A DNA stretch of 64,000 nucleotides from Gammaproteobacteria bacterium (GTDB lineage: Bacteria; Pseudomonadota; Gammaproteobacteria; GCA-002705445; GCA-002716945): positions 27,397-91,396 of the forward strand of contig JABIVC010000015.1 in NCBI GenBank assembly GCA_018667355.1, written 5' to 3'. The notes beneath the pieces are model-generated. The model ran no database searches and was not told where the DNA came from. It worked only from the letters and a program-made list of their open reading frames with translations. A program made the translations under genes and the position numbers. Shown one piece after another: positions 1 through 9,889 of this stretch. How positions within the stretch are numbered: position 1 is the stretch's first letter; every line of letters begins with the position of its first letter.

Positions 1-1641
1 TTAATCACTGCAAGAATAATTTTATTGCAAGGATTCAACACAGATTGTTTTATTTTTAATCAATCAAATTGTAAAGTAAATCTTAGTAATTTAGCAGATA
101 AGCGTCAAATTGATCATCGAGTTATTAAAACTTATAGAGGAATGATTTATGATAGAAATGGCGAGATTCTAGCGATGAGTTTACCTAAAAAAACATTATG
201 TATTAATATTTTTCAGACAAGGAAGATGTTAAAAAATGAGAATATAAATTATAGTAAACTTCTAAAGTTAATTGGGATGCCCAAGAAAAAATTTCAAAAT
301 CTATTAGAAAAAAATTCAACTAAAAAAGAATATTACTTAAAAAGAAAAATTGATGATGAACTTGCATCTAAAATATCAAGCCTAGATTTACCATATATAT
401 ACTTTATAGATGAATACCATAGAGCTTATTTGGGAGGCTCATATTTCTCAAATATTATAGGATTTACAGATATTGATGATAATGGACAAGCAGGAATTGA
501 GTATTCGAAAAATAAAGAATTGAGTTCTACACCTGGAATCAAAAAAGTTAGGAAGGATAACTTTGGTCGTTCTGTTGAATTAATTGAATTAGTTAAAAAA
601 CCAATATCTGGTAAAAATATTTATTTATCATTGGATAAAAGAGTTCAGTTCATTGGATATGATGTTTTGAGAAATCATGTCAGAAAAAGTAATGCAGATA
701 GCGCATCGCTAGTAGTAGTAAAAAATACTACTGGAGAAATTATTGCCATGGTTAATTATCCATCATTTAATCCTAAAAATAGGCGAGAACTGACAGGACA
801 GAATATCAGGAATAAAGTAGCAACAAACTCATTTGAGCCTGGTTCTAGTATGAAACCATTTGCAATATATACCGCATTAGATTCAAAATCTATTGATTAT
901 AATTTTAGCATAAATACTTCTCAAGAAGAGATTCGATTCAAGAAGAAGTACCTCAAAGATTATAAAGACTTGGGAGTCTTGAACCTAGAAGGTATTATTC
1001 AAAAATCAAGTAATATTGGTGCTGCAGCAATATCTAGAAAAACTAAAAAGATAGATATTTATAATACTTTAAAAAATTTAGATTTTGGTAATACCTTATA
1101 TATTGATTGGCCAGGCATTCAAGATGGTAATTTATATCATTATAATAGATGGTCTGATGATGATCATGCATCAATTAGCTTTGGTTACGGAATATCAGTA
1201 ACATTATTACATTTAGCAAATGCTTATGTAACATTAGCTAATTATGGAAAAAAAGTTCAATTAACATATGAAAGGAGCGATGAAAGTGAAGTTTATTACG
1301 ATAAAGTATTAAATGATAAAATTTCTAAAGATATTATAAATATGATGAGATCTGTAGTAGAGCAAGAAGGGACTGGTAAAAAAGCAAAATTAGAAAAATA
1401 CTCTGTCGCTGGCAAAACTGGTACATCAAGAATACTTGATAATGGTAAGTATAGCACCCATAAACATAATGCAATTTTTGTAGGTATCGTACCTGCTTCT
1501 AAACCAGAGTATGTAGCTGCAGTTATAGTCCGTAATCCTAAAAAAGGTAATGCTTCAGGAGGAAGACATGCAGCACCAATATTTAATGAACTAATGAGTC
1601 GTTCCTTAAATTTATTAAGAGTCTATCCTGATATTAAATAA
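1..1641 (+). CDS. ftsI: Peptidoglycan D,D-transpeptidase FtsI (PBP3), 5' end cut by window edge
   Basis: Septal transpeptidase that cross-links peptidoglycan in the periplasm at the division site. The frame is open from base 1 and the first residues (LITARIILLQ) look like the end of the N-terminal membrane anchor, so the true start lies upstream. The first start codon inside the window, TTG at 25, is probably not used. About 546 residues are visible. The N-terminal dimerisation region contains RGMIYDRNGE. The transpeptidase motifs are SSMK (nucleophile Ser about residue 282 from the window edge), SSN (about 336) and KTGT (about 472). murE follows after 3 bp. All catalytic motifs are intact, so the enzyme should be active. 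Confidence 0.93.
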   Translation, partial: LITARIILLQGFNTDCFIFNQSNCKVNLSNLADKRQIDHRVIKTYRGMIYDRNGEILAMSLPKKTLCINIFQTRKMLKNENINYSKLLKLIGMPKKKFQNLLEKNSTKKEYYLKRKIDDELASKISSLDLPYIYFIDEYHRAYLGGSYFSNIIGFTDIDDNGQAGIEYSKNKELSSTPGIKKVRKDNFGRSVELIELVKKPISGKNIYLSLDKRVQFIGYDVLRNHVRKSNADSASLVVVKNTTGEIIAMVNYPSFNPKNRRELTGQNIRNKVATNSFEPGSSMKPFAIYTALDSKSIDYNFSINTSQEEIRFKKKYLKDYKDLGVLNLEGIIQKSSNIGAAAISRKTKKIDIYNTLKNLDFGNTLYIDWPGIQDGNLYHYNRWSDDDHASISFGYGISVTLLHLANAYVTLANYGKKVQLTYERSDESEVYYDKVLNDKISKDIINMMRSVVEQEGTGKKAKLEKYSVAGKTGTSRILDNGKYSTHKHNAIFVGIVPASKPEYVAAVIVRNPKKGNASGGRHAAPIFNELMSRSLNLLRVYPDIK

Positions 1642-1644
1642 AAT

Positions 1645-3051
1645 ATGAATAGTGATATAAAAGATATAATTAATTTCACAAAGAAGATTAAACCTAAAAT
1701 CTTAAATTTTAGAACAATATTTTCTTTCAGTAGCAAAGATAACTGTAAGGGTAAGATTATGATTCTCATTGTTACATCAAATAAAAATATATATGAATAT
1801 ATAAATGAGTCATTAAAAAAAGGAGCTGACGGTATAATTGTAAGTATTCCTATAAACAAGGAACTCTTAGCAAGAAATGTTCCAGTTTTTTATACAAATT
1901 ATTTGAATACTAATTTTAATAAATTTCTTGATTATATATACAATAAGCCACTTAAAAATAAAAATATAATTGGAATAACTGGTACTGATGGGAAAACATC
2001 TACCTGCCATCTCCTTGCTAATAGTTTGAGTAAACTTGGGAAAAAGGTTGGCATAATATCTACTGAAGGTAATGGAATATACCCTAGATTAAAACCTAGC
2101 AGTTATACAACCCCAAGGAGTGATATCCTCTATAAATTGTTTGATAAATTTAGGAAAAATAATGTAGAAGTAATATTTATAGAATGTTCTTCCCAGGGCT
2201 TACATCAAGGCAGACTAGATAATATTATTTTTAATGATGCGATTATAACAAACTTAAATAGAGATCATATTGAATATCATCAGACATTTAAAAAATATGC
2301 TGAATCAAAGTTAAAGCTACTAAAGATGACAAAGGGAAATATTTTTATAAATCAAAATTGTAAGAATAGTATATCTGTGTTCAGTAGTATAAAAAAGTCA
2401 AAAACAATATTTTATGGTACCAAGAAGGATCTCATCAACGCGCATAGATTAATAGATAGACCTGACACATCAGGCGATATGATATCTCAGTATAATAGTT
2501 CATTACTATATAAATTCTTGCATACTAAAGGTTATTCTTTAAAAAACATCAAAACTATAATAAATGCAAGAACAAAAAAAATTAAAGGTAGAATGAATTA
2601 TATTAATGATAAAAATAACAATGCAGTATATATAGTAGATTATGCTCATACCGAATATGCTATGACATTACTATTAAGATATGCAAAAATAAAAACATCT
2701 AAATCATTTTTGATAACTGTATTTGGTTGTGGTGGTAACAGAGATAGAGGTAAAAGATCTAAAATGGGTATAGTTGCAAAGAAATATTCTGATAAAATCA
2801 TCTTAACAGATGATAACCCTAGAGGTGAAAAATCAGCTGATATACTTAAGGATATCCATGAAAAAATAAAAGATAAGTCTAATATATTAATTATACCTAA
2901 TAGAAAGAGGGCAATTAAAACAGCATACTCTATGTCTACAAAAGAATGTGTCATTGTCTTAGCAGGGAAAGGTAATGAAGATCATATTACTTATCATAAT
3001 AAAAGATTAAATCATAATGATATAGATTATCTGAAGACTTTAATAAGATGA
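1645..3051 (+). CDS. murE: UDP-MurNAc-L-Ala-D-Glu:meso-diaminopimelate ligase MurE
   Basis: Cytoplasmic Mur ligase adding the third residue of the peptidoglycan stem peptide. It is 468 aa, a usual length. The ATP loop is GITGTDGKTST at about residues 110-120, with Asp and Ser in place of the more common Asn and Thr of GTNGKTT. The DNPR motif near residue 390, which selects meso-diaminopimelate rather than lysine, is present, so the wall is DAP type. The stop codon overlaps the start of murF by 4 bp, implying translational coupling. ATG at 1645 directly follows the ftsI stop. Confidence 0.95.
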   Translation: MNSDIKDIINFTKKIKPKILNFRTIFSFSSKDNCKGKIMILIVTSNKNIYEYINESLKKGADGIIVSIPINKELLARNVPVFYTNYLNTNFNKFLDYIYNKPLKNKNIIGITGTDGKTSTCHLLANSLSKLGKKVGIISTEGNGIYPRLKPSSYTTPRSDILYKLFDKFRKNNVEVIFIECSSQGLHQGRLDNIIFNDAIITNLNRDHIEYHQTFKKYAESKLKLLKMTKGNIFINQNCKNSISVFSSIKKSKTIFYGTKKDLINAHRLIDRPDTSGDMISQYNSSLLYKFLHTKGYSLKNIKTIINARTKKIKGRMNYINDKNNNAVYIVDYAHTEYAMTLLLRYAKIKTSKSFLITVFGCGGNRDRGKRSKMGIVAKKYSDKIILTDDNPRGEKSADILKDIHEKIKDKSNILIIPNRKRAIKTAYSMSTKECVIVLAGKGNEDHITYHNKRLNHNDIDYLKTLIR

Positions 3052-4388
3052 ACATATCTATTCAAGAATTAGAAGTTATTCTGAAATCTAAGGCGATTAA
3101 TATTGATAGCATGACTCCAATTAGTGGTTTCTCTATTGACACTAGAACGATTAGAAAAAATGAAGTTTTTTTTGCATTGAGGGGTGATAATTATGATGGC
3201 CATTCATTTGCTAATGATGCAATAAAAAATGGGGCATCGCTTATAATCTCTGAAAAAAAACTAAATACTCTTCCTTATATCAGCGTGGGAGACACCATGA
3301 CTGCTTTAAAAAATATTGCTAAATTCTATATCAAAAAGATTAATCCTATTACAATAGGTATTACAGGTACGAATGGAAAAACAACTGTCACTAACATGAC
3401 AACGGCAATACTTGCAACATGCATGAAGACATCTAGTACATATAAAAATTTCAATAATCAAATAGGCCTACCTCTATCGATATTGAGTGCAGATGAAGAC
3501 GATAAAGCTCTTGTATTAGAGATGGGAGCTAGCAAGGTTGGAGATATTTCTGAATTAGTTAAAATAGCAAACCCTAGTATTGTTGCTTTACTAAATGTTT
3601 CCCCAGCACATATAGACAGTTTTAAAAATTTAGAGAATATAGTTAAGACTAAAGAAGAAATATTATCATATAAGGGATACTTAAAAACTGTAGTTCTAGA
3701 TTCTGATGAAGATAATTTTAAACGGTGGGTACTGAAATCTAAAAAAAATAATATTATAACAGTATCCATTAATCACCCTGCTGACTACTGTATTACTAAT
3801 ATAAATGATAATAAGATATGTATCAAAACACCTTATGATAGTATAGAGAATTTACAAATTAGTGATAGTGAATCACATACTCTTAAAAATATTCTCTTTT
3901 CAATTGCACTATCGTATATGGCTGGAGCGAGAGCATCGAATGTTATTGTTGGATTGGATAATATTAGAGATATAGACGGTAGGTTCTCCATCAAAAATGG
4001 GTTAAATGGATCGAAAATTATTGATAGTACTTATAATGCAAATCCACAATCGTTTATATCTGCAATTAATTCACTAAAAAGGTTGGGAAATAATTCATGG
4101 CTGATTATGGGAGAAATGGGTGAATTAGGAGAGGATTCTGAACTATATCATAAACAGGTTGTTAGATATGCGTATGATATGGGTATTAAAAAACTATTTG
4201 TTATAGGCAGGCACTCCGATGCTATGCTAAATGAATTTGGTGATAATTCTTATAGCTTTAAATCAATTGATAAGCTGGTTAATTTTATCAAGCCACAGCT
4301 TAGTGATAATGTTAATATCTTAGTCAAAGCATCTCGTTTCATGAGATTTGAGGTTATTGTGGAAGCATTACTTAAAGGAGAGCACTAA
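3048..4388 (+). CDS. murF: UDP-MurNAc-tripeptide:D-Ala-D-Ala ligase MurF
   Basis: Adds D-Ala-D-Ala to complete the cytoplasmic UDP-MurNAc-pentapeptide. It is 446 aa with the Mur ligase P-loop GITGTNGKTT at about residues 104-113, a central region with LEMGASKVGDI, and the C-terminal Mur domain with DSTYNANP. The ATGA overlap with murE and the 9-bp gap to mraY place it in one long operon. Nothing unusual was seen. Confidence 0.95.
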   Translation: MNISIQELEVILKSKAINIDSMTPISGFSIDTRTIRKNEVFFALRGDNYDGHSFANDAIKNGASLIISEKKLNTLPYISVGDTMTALKNIAKFYIKKINPITIGITGTNGKTTVTNMTTAILATCMKTSSTYKNFNNQIGLPLSILSADEDDKALVLEMGASKVGDISELVKIANPSIVALLNVSPAHIDSFKNLENIVKTKEEILSYKGYLKTVVLDSDEDNFKRWVLKSKKNNIITVSINHPADYCITNINDNKICIKTPYDSIENLQISDSESHTLKNILFSIALSYMAGARASNVIVGLDNIRDIDGRFSIKNGLNGSKIIDSTYNANPQSFISAINSLKRLGNNSWLIMGEMGELGEDSELYHKQVVRYAYDMGIKKLFVIGRHSDAMLNEFGDNSYSFKSIDKLVNFIKPQLSDNVNILVKASRFMRFEVIVEALLKGEH

Positions 4389-4397
4389 TACTTATTT

Positions 4398-5483
4398 ATG
4401 TTTTATTATTTATTTGATTATTTGACTGAATTTAATTCTGGTTTTGGTGTTTTTCGTTACCTCACATTGAGAATAATATTATCTGCGTTAACAGCTTTAG
4501 TGATGTCATTGATACTTGGACCTCTCATAATAAATCATCTTAATAGTAAAGAGTTATACCAAAGCATAAGACCTGACGGCCCTAAGTCACATATACTGAG
4601 TAAGTCTAAAACACCATCTATGGGCGGTATCATAATAATATTATCTGTAATCTTAAGTTCTCTCCTATGGTCAGATATTTTTAATAAGAATATATGGATA
4701 TTATCATTTGTATTGGTTTCATTTGGGATGATTGGGTTTTATGATGATTATCAGAAATTTATTCATTCATCAAGTGCTGGCATCAGTGGCAAGAAGAAGC
4801 TGTTACTCCAAATAATTATTTCTGGTTTAGTTGCGTACTATATATTCAGTACATCTGCTAATACAATTGAATTAGAATTAATGCTACCTTTTTTAAAGAA
4901 CTTTGCTTTATATCTAGGCGTGTTTTTTATACCATGGTCTATTATAGTTATTATTGGGTCAAGTAATGCTGTAAACTTGACAGATGGGCTAGATGGGCTC
5001 GCTATATTGCCTTGTATATTAATTGCAGCAGCATTCGTATTATTCGCATATGTTGAAGGTAATTTTAATATCTCTAATTATCTGCTCATACCTTATCTAC
5101 CTGGTGTATCTGAAATTGCAATATTTTCAAGTGCAATAGTTGGAGCAGGGCTTGGTTTTCTTTGGTACAATTCATATCCTGCAGAAATCTTTATGGGTGA
5201 TGTTGGATCTTTATCATTAGGCGCCGTACTAGCAACAATTGCAATATTATTAAGATTAGAGATTATATATGCAATTATGGGTGGAGTCTTTGTTCTCGAG
5301 GCTTTATCTGTGATGATTCAAGTGACATCGTATAAGTTATTTAAAAAAAGGGTTTTTAAAATGTCTCCTATACATCATCATTTTGAACTCAAAGGTTGGC
5401 CTGAACCAAAAATTATTGTCCGATTTTGGATCGTAACTTTTATCCTAGTTCTTATAGCACTAGCATCACTAAAAATTAGATAA
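4398..5483 (+). CDS. mraY: Phospho-MurNAc-pentapeptide transferase MraY
   Basis: Integral membrane enzyme moving phospho-MurNAc-pentapeptide onto undecaprenyl phosphate to make lipid I. It is 361 aa with about ten hydrophobic segments. Conserved cytoplasmic motifs are visible: SKTPSMGG near the N-terminus, NLTDGLDGLA around residue 193 with the metal-binding aspartates, and SPIHHHFELKGWPE near residue 323. It sits between murF and murD as in the standard dcw order. Confidence 0.96.
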   Translation: MFYYLFDYLTEFNSGFGVFRYLTLRIILSALTALVMSLILGPLIINHLNSKELYQSIRPDGPKSHILSKSKTPSMGGIIIILSVILSSLLWSDIFNKNIWILSFVLVSFGMIGFYDDYQKFIHSSSAGISGKKKLLLQIIISGLVAYYIFSTSANTIELELMLPFLKNFALYLGVFFIPWSIIVIIGSSNAVNLTDGLDGLAILPCILIAAAFVLFAYVEGNFNISNYLLIPYLPGVSEIAIFSSAIVGAGLGFLWYNSYPAEIFMGDVGSLSLGAVLATIAILLRLEIIYAIMGGVFVLEALSVMIQVTSYKLFKKRVFKMSPIHHHFELKGWPEPKIIVRFWIVTFILVLIALASLKIR

Positions 5484-5484
5484 G

Positions 5485-6792
5485 ATGTTAAAGAAAAAAC
5501 TAATACTAGGAATAGGTATTACAGGTATGTCATGTATAGAATTTTTTAATGAAAAAAATATACCTTATAAGATATTTGATACAAGAAATAAAAATCACTT
5601 TGATAATTATAATTTTAAAAATATAAATAATAAGAATCTATTCTTTGAAAAATATGATGATAATATATTACGTGATGTCGATGAAGTAATAATTAGCCCT
5701 GGTCTTGATAAGAAACATAAAATATTCTCCGAGATAAATCGTTTAGAAATCAAAATTATAACTGATATAGATATTTTTAAGAGATATTATAAAGGTAAAA
5801 TAATATCTGTTACCGGGACTAATGGTAAAACAACAGTAGTATCAATGCTGGAGCATGCATTATTAGAAATTGGTTATAAACCTATCGCATGCGGAAATAA
5901 TGGAGTACCCCCATTATCTATAATAAATGAATCATATGACTATATAATACTCGAGTTATCCAGTTATCAACTTGAGTATATGTCAGACTTACAGTCATAC
6001 ATTAGTATTATTACCAATATTGATTATGATCATATGGAACGTCATAATAGTATAGCTAATTATGTAATGATAAAGTCAAGAATATATAACGATAGCCGTT
6101 TTAAATTGGCTGCAGATTCAACTATATATTTATTAGATAACATCCATGATCTCAAGAGTTATGGGTTATCTAGTAGTGGTGAAGTTATTATTAGAAATAA
6201 TACTGTTAAGAGTATCACCTATGATGGTTTCAATATATTTTACAAAAAAATGAAACTTAAAAATAAAGGTAAGCATAATCTTAACAATATATTATGTGTA
6301 ATATCAGTATTAGATATAATAAAGGTGGATATTGATAGTGCATTTAGGTCTTTAGATAATTATAGCTATTTGCCTCATAGAATAGAACTAATAGATACTC
6401 CTGATAAAATAAATTGGTATAATGATTCTAAGTCTACAAATTGTGCCTCAACTAAAGCTGCCTTGGAATATCTAAATGAAAATATTATATTGATACTCGG
6501 CGGGTCAAGGAAAGATATGCAATATGGCTCATTAAGCTCATTGATAAATAATAAAGTTAAACTTCTCGTATTCATAGGTGAAAATAAGGAATATATAAAA
6601 GCACAATTAAAAACTAATATAAAAATGATTGATGCTGAAAGTATTGAGTCAGCGGTTAAGATATCTCAATCTCACTCTAAAGAAAATGATAATATTTTAC
6701 TATCACCAGCCAGTCCAAGCTTTGATATGTTTGAAAATTATGAAAAAAGGGGGGCTGCATTCGTCTCTGCAGTTCAAGATGTTGTTAAGTGA
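5485..6792 (+). CDS. murD: UDP-MurNAc-L-Ala:D-Glu ligase MurD
   Basis: Cytoplasmic ligase adding D-glutamate to UDP-MurNAc-L-Ala. It is 435 aa. The N-terminal Rossmann-like domain starts LILGIGITGMSC, the ATP loop is SVTGTNGKTT at about residues 108-117, and the C-terminal domain contains NDSKSTNCAST and LSPASPSFDMFENYEKRG. The last 14 bp overlap the start of ftsW. Its substrate is made by MurC, whose gene is missing from this cluster. Confidence 0.95.
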   Translation: MLKKKLILGIGITGMSCIEFFNEKNIPYKIFDTRNKNHFDNYNFKNINNKNLFFEKYDDNILRDVDEVIISPGLDKKHKIFSEINRLEIKIITDIDIFKRYYKGKIISVTGTNGKTTVVSMLEHALLEIGYKPIACGNNGVPPLSIINESYDYIILELSSYQLEYMSDLQSYISIITNIDYDHMERHNSIANYVMIKSRIYNDSRFKLAADSTIYLLDNIHDLKSYGLSSSGEVIIRNNTVKSITYDGFNIFYKKMKLKNKGKHNLNNILCVISVLDIIKVDIDSAFRSLDNYSYLPHRIELIDTPDKINWYNDSKSTNCASTKAALEYLNENIILILGGSRKDMQYGSLSSLINNKVKLLVFIGENKEYIKAQLKTNIKMIDAESIESAVKISQSHSKENDNILLSPASPSFDMFENYEKRGAAFVSAVQDVVK

Positions 6793-7936
6793 TTTCATTA
6801 AAAAAAACATATTAATTAGCGAGAGCCAAGGTATAGATCATACCATGATTATTTGTTTTGTTGCCTTGCTTTCTATAGGCTTAATTATGATAACTTCAGC
6901 CACGCTTGATTATGCATTAGAAGTAAAATCAAATGCATATTATTTTATTAGTAAACATTTAATATACTTGTTAATGGGGATAATACTCTCAATAATAATA
7001 TCTAAAATAAAAATAAGTCTTTATTATGATTATGGTAAATATTTTCTACTATTATCTTTTATTATTTCATTAATAATCTTCATTCCTGGTTTAGGTAAAG
7101 AAATAAATGGTGCGAAAAGGTGGCTTGATTTGGGTTTTATCACTATACAAGTTTCTGAAATTTCTAGATTATTCATAATGTTTTGGATTGCTGGGTTTAT
7201 TGTCAAGCATGATGTAAACAAAAGTTTCAATAAGTGTTTCCTCATGGTTGTTTTATTATCATTAATTATTCTCTCTCAAAGAGATTTTGGTAGCACCGCT
7301 CTTTTAGTTTTTACATTCTTCTCCTTGATGCTAGTAGCAGGGCTCCGTTTAAAATTACTTTTACCATACTTATCAGTAGTGGTACTTACTGCAATTCCAT
7401 TAATACTATATCAACCATATAGACTAAAAAGAGTTGTGTCTTTTATGAACCCCTGGGACGACCAATCAGGTAGTGGTTATCAACTTATCGCCTCTCTTTT
7501 GGCATTCGGTAAAGGTGGAGTTTTTGGCCTAGGTCTGGGGTCTAGTGTACAGAAGCTAAGATATTTACCTGAATCTTATAATGACTTTATTTTTGCTTTA
7601 ATAGCTGAAGAACTCGGACTATTTTTCTGTTTAATCGTGCTTATACTATTTAGCATCATATTTTTTAGAATAGTGAAACTTGCTAACAGATCTAGTGATA
7701 ATAATCTTAAATTTGCTGCTAATTTAAGTTTCACATTGGGGTTTTTTATTACTTATCAAGCTTTAATACATATTATGGTAAATACAGGTCTAGCACCAAC
7801 AAAGGGAATGGGATTGCCATTAATCAGTTATGGGGGGACGAATCTTTTAATGATGTTTATTTTTATTGGCCTATTGATTAGAATACAAATTGAAAACCGT
7901 CAAAAAATTAGTCATGCTGTTAAAAGAGGGTATTAA
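6779..7936 (+). CDS. ftsW: Septal SEDS glycosyltransferase FtsW
   Basis: Polytopic SEDS-family peptidoglycan glycosyltransferase, partner of FtsI at the septum. I choose ATG at 6779 (MLLSDFIKKN), which overlaps the murD end by 14 bp and gives 385 aa. The same frame is open 150 bp further upstream, but that part lies inside murD and has no FtsW character. About ten membrane segments are present, with the signature PESYNDFIFALIAEELGL and a GLPLISYGGTNL loop near the C-terminus. Confidence 0.94.
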   Translation: MLLSDFIKKNILISESQGIDHTMIICFVALLSIGLIMITSATLDYALEVKSNAYYFISKHLIYLLMGIILSIIISKIKISLYYDYGKYFLLLSFIISLIIFIPGLGKEINGAKRWLDLGFITIQVSEISRLFIMFWIAGFIVKHDVNKSFNKCFLMVVLLSLIILSQRDFGSTALLVFTFFSLMLVAGLRLKLLLPYLSVVVLTAIPLILYQPYRLKRVVSFMNPWDDQSGSGYQLIASLLAFGKGGVFGLGLGSSVQKLRYLPESYNDFIFALIAEELGLFFCLIVLILFSIIFFRIVKLANRSSDNNLKFAANLSFTLGFFITYQALIHIMVNTGLAPTKGMGLPLISYGGTNLLMMFIFIGLLIRIQIENRQKISHAVKRGY

Positions 7937-7942
7937 TATCAT

Positions 7943-9016
7943 ATGAAAACAATTGCTATTCTTGCTAGTGGAACTGGCGGCCATGTATATCCAGCTTTTA
8001 CTATAGCTCAAGAATATATTGACTTAGGCTATAAAGTAGTATGGATAGGCACTAAAAATGGGTTAGAAAATAAAGTAATAGATAACACATCAATTACTAT
8101 CGAGCATCTAAGCTCACAAGGAATACGTGGTAAGTCAACATCCCGTAAAATTATAGGCTTATTTAATTTTATTAAATCCCTATATGAATCTTTTATATTA
8201 ATTAAAAAATATAGACCTTCATTGACAATAGGATTTGGCGGGTATGTTAGTGTCAGTCCCTCATTAGCATCTTTTTTACTATCAGTGCCGGTGATAGTTC
8301 ATGAACAAAATGCTATTGCTGGTACTGCCAATAGGATTAACTATTTTTTTGCCAAGCGTATATATGAGACTTTTCCATTAAGCTTTAAAAAAAACCATAA
8401 CAAAATTATACATACAGGTAATCTTGTAAGAGCATCGTTTAATGAAGTTACTAAGCCAGAAGAAAAATATATTGAAAATAAGGCTTGTATAAATATTTTA
8501 GTAATGGGTGGTAGTCAAGGCGCAACATTTTTAAACAATACAATGCCTTTTGCTTTTTCTCACTTCCATATTGATAATATATCTATTAAACATATTAGTG
8601 GACCTAGTCATGCCGATTCAGTCATTGATAAATATAAAAAATATTCAATAGATGCAGAGGTCATGTCATATTCAGATTCCATGGAAGAACTATATGATTG
8701 GGCAGACCTTGTGATATGCAGAGCTGGTTCTACAACTATTTCTGAACTGGCAAAAATTGGTAGGGCAGTATTATTAGTCCCATTTCCTTATGCAACAGAT
8801 AACCATCAATTCTTTAATGCCAGCTATTTAGCAAAAAATTCAGCTGCTATCATCCTTGAGGAAAATGTTGAGTTTATAGAGAATTTTGTAAATAGCATGA
8901 ATATTCTATTAAATGATCAGAAGCGATTGTATATGTTGTCGAGAAACATACAAGACATATTTCCATTAGACAGCACAAGTATAATAATAAAAGATTCATT
9001 AAAATTAACTAAGTAA
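7943..9016 (+). CDS. murG: Lipid II synthase MurG
   Basis: Membrane-associated GT-B glycosyltransferase that adds GlcNAc to lipid I to form lipid II. It is 357 aa. The N-terminal glycine-rich loop is SGTGGHVYPA (residues 9-18), a second is GGSQGA near residue 192, and the UDP-GlcNAc site is RAGSTTISELAKIGRAVLLVPFP. In most gammaproteobacteria murC follows directly, but here murB begins 4 bases after the murG stop. Confidence 0.95.
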   Translation: MKTIAILASGTGGHVYPAFTIAQEYIDLGYKVVWIGTKNGLENKVIDNTSITIEHLSSQGIRGKSTSRKIIGLFNFIKSLYESFILIKKYRPSLTIGFGGYVSVSPSLASFLLSVPVIVHEQNAIAGTANRINYFFAKRIYETFPLSFKKNHNKIIHTGNLVRASFNEVTKPEEKYIENKACINILVMGGSQGATFLNNTMPFAFSHFHIDNISIKHISGPSHADSVIDKYKKYSIDAEVMSYSDSMEELYDWADLVICRAGSTTISELAKIGRAVLLVPFPYATDNHQFFNASYLAKNSAAIILEENVEFIENFVNSMNILLNDQKRLYMLSRNIQDIFPLDSTSIIIKDSLKLTK

Positions 9017-9019
9017 GCG

Positions 9020-9889
9020 ATGATAGTACAAAAAAATATATCTTTAAAAAAATATACGACTATACATATAGGAGGACAATCAGGAAATATATATTTTCCT
9101 GAATCCATAGAAGACGTGTCTTCATTGAAAAGTACATTAATAGATTCAAGAACAATTATAATTGGGAAAGGTTCTAATATTGCGTTTTCTGACGCTGGGT
9201 ATAAACATGATTTAATTTCCCTGAATAAATTTAAAAAAAGCAGCATATCTGTCATTAATAAAAATACCATCTCTGTTTCTTCTGGTATATCTTGTGCTAG
9301 ATTAGCAAAACTATGTTACAGAAAATCTATACCTGGGTTTGAGTTTCTTCATGGAATCCCCGGAACTATTGGTGGAGCATTGGCTATGAATGCGGGCTCA
9401 TTTAATCAATCTATTTGGGATTGTGTGAAATCCGTTACTATTATTAATAAAAAAGGTAATATAGAGATTATTAGTAGTAAAAATATTAAATCTTCCTATA
9501 GATTTGTAGATAAAAAGAATGTCTTATTATTTTTAGAAGTTCTCTTAAATATTGATAAGAAAAAAAATTTTGATAAAAAACTACTTCTTAAATATACTAA
9601 ACACAGGAATAATACTCAACCAATAGGACAATGGTCTTCTGGATGTATTTTTAAAAATCCTTCGAAAAAGATTTCAGCAAGCTCATTAATTGATTCACTT
9701 AATATTAGTGAGAGGAAAATTGGTGGCATCTATATATCAATGAAGCACTGTAATTATTTTATTAATGATGGTAGTGGTACCTGTAGTGATTTAATTGCAT
9801 TAATAAATCATGTTTCTAAATTAGTTAAAAAAAAATATAACATAGTTCTCCATAAAGAGATTTGTATATATAGAGGCTCACATGAGTAA
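9020..9889 (+). CDS. murB: UDP-N-acetylenolpyruvoylglucosamine reductase MurB
   Basis: FAD-dependent reductase making UDP-MurNAc from the MurA product. It is 289 aa, the short form lacking the extra domain of E. coli MurB. FAD-binding motifs are IIIGKGSNIAFSD and HGIPGTIGGALAMNAG. The catalytic loop reads SSGCIFKNP, with Cys where E. coli has the proton-donating Ser, a substitution common in this class. The late acidic motif appears as HKEICIYR. It overlaps ddl by 8 bp. Confidence 0.94.
   Translation: MIVQKNISLKKYTTIHIGGQSGNIYFPESIEDVSSLKSTLIDSRTIIIGKGSNIAFSDAGYKHDLISLNKFKKSSISVINKNTISVSSGISCARLAKLCYRKSIPGFEFLHGIPGTIGGALAMNAGSFNQSIWDCVKSVTIINKKGNIEIISSKNIKSSYRFVDKKNVLLFLEVLLNIDKKKNFDKKLLLKYTKHRNNTQPIGQWSSGCIFKNPSKKISASSLIDSLNISERKIGGIYISMKHCNYFINDGSGTCSDLIALINHVSKLVKKKYNIVLHKEICIYRGSHE

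Noticed and set aside
6629..6778. Upstream in-frame extension of ftsW inside murD
   Set aside because: The extra 50 codons are out of frame with murD but carry no FtsW features; ATG at 6779 gives a normal N-terminus.
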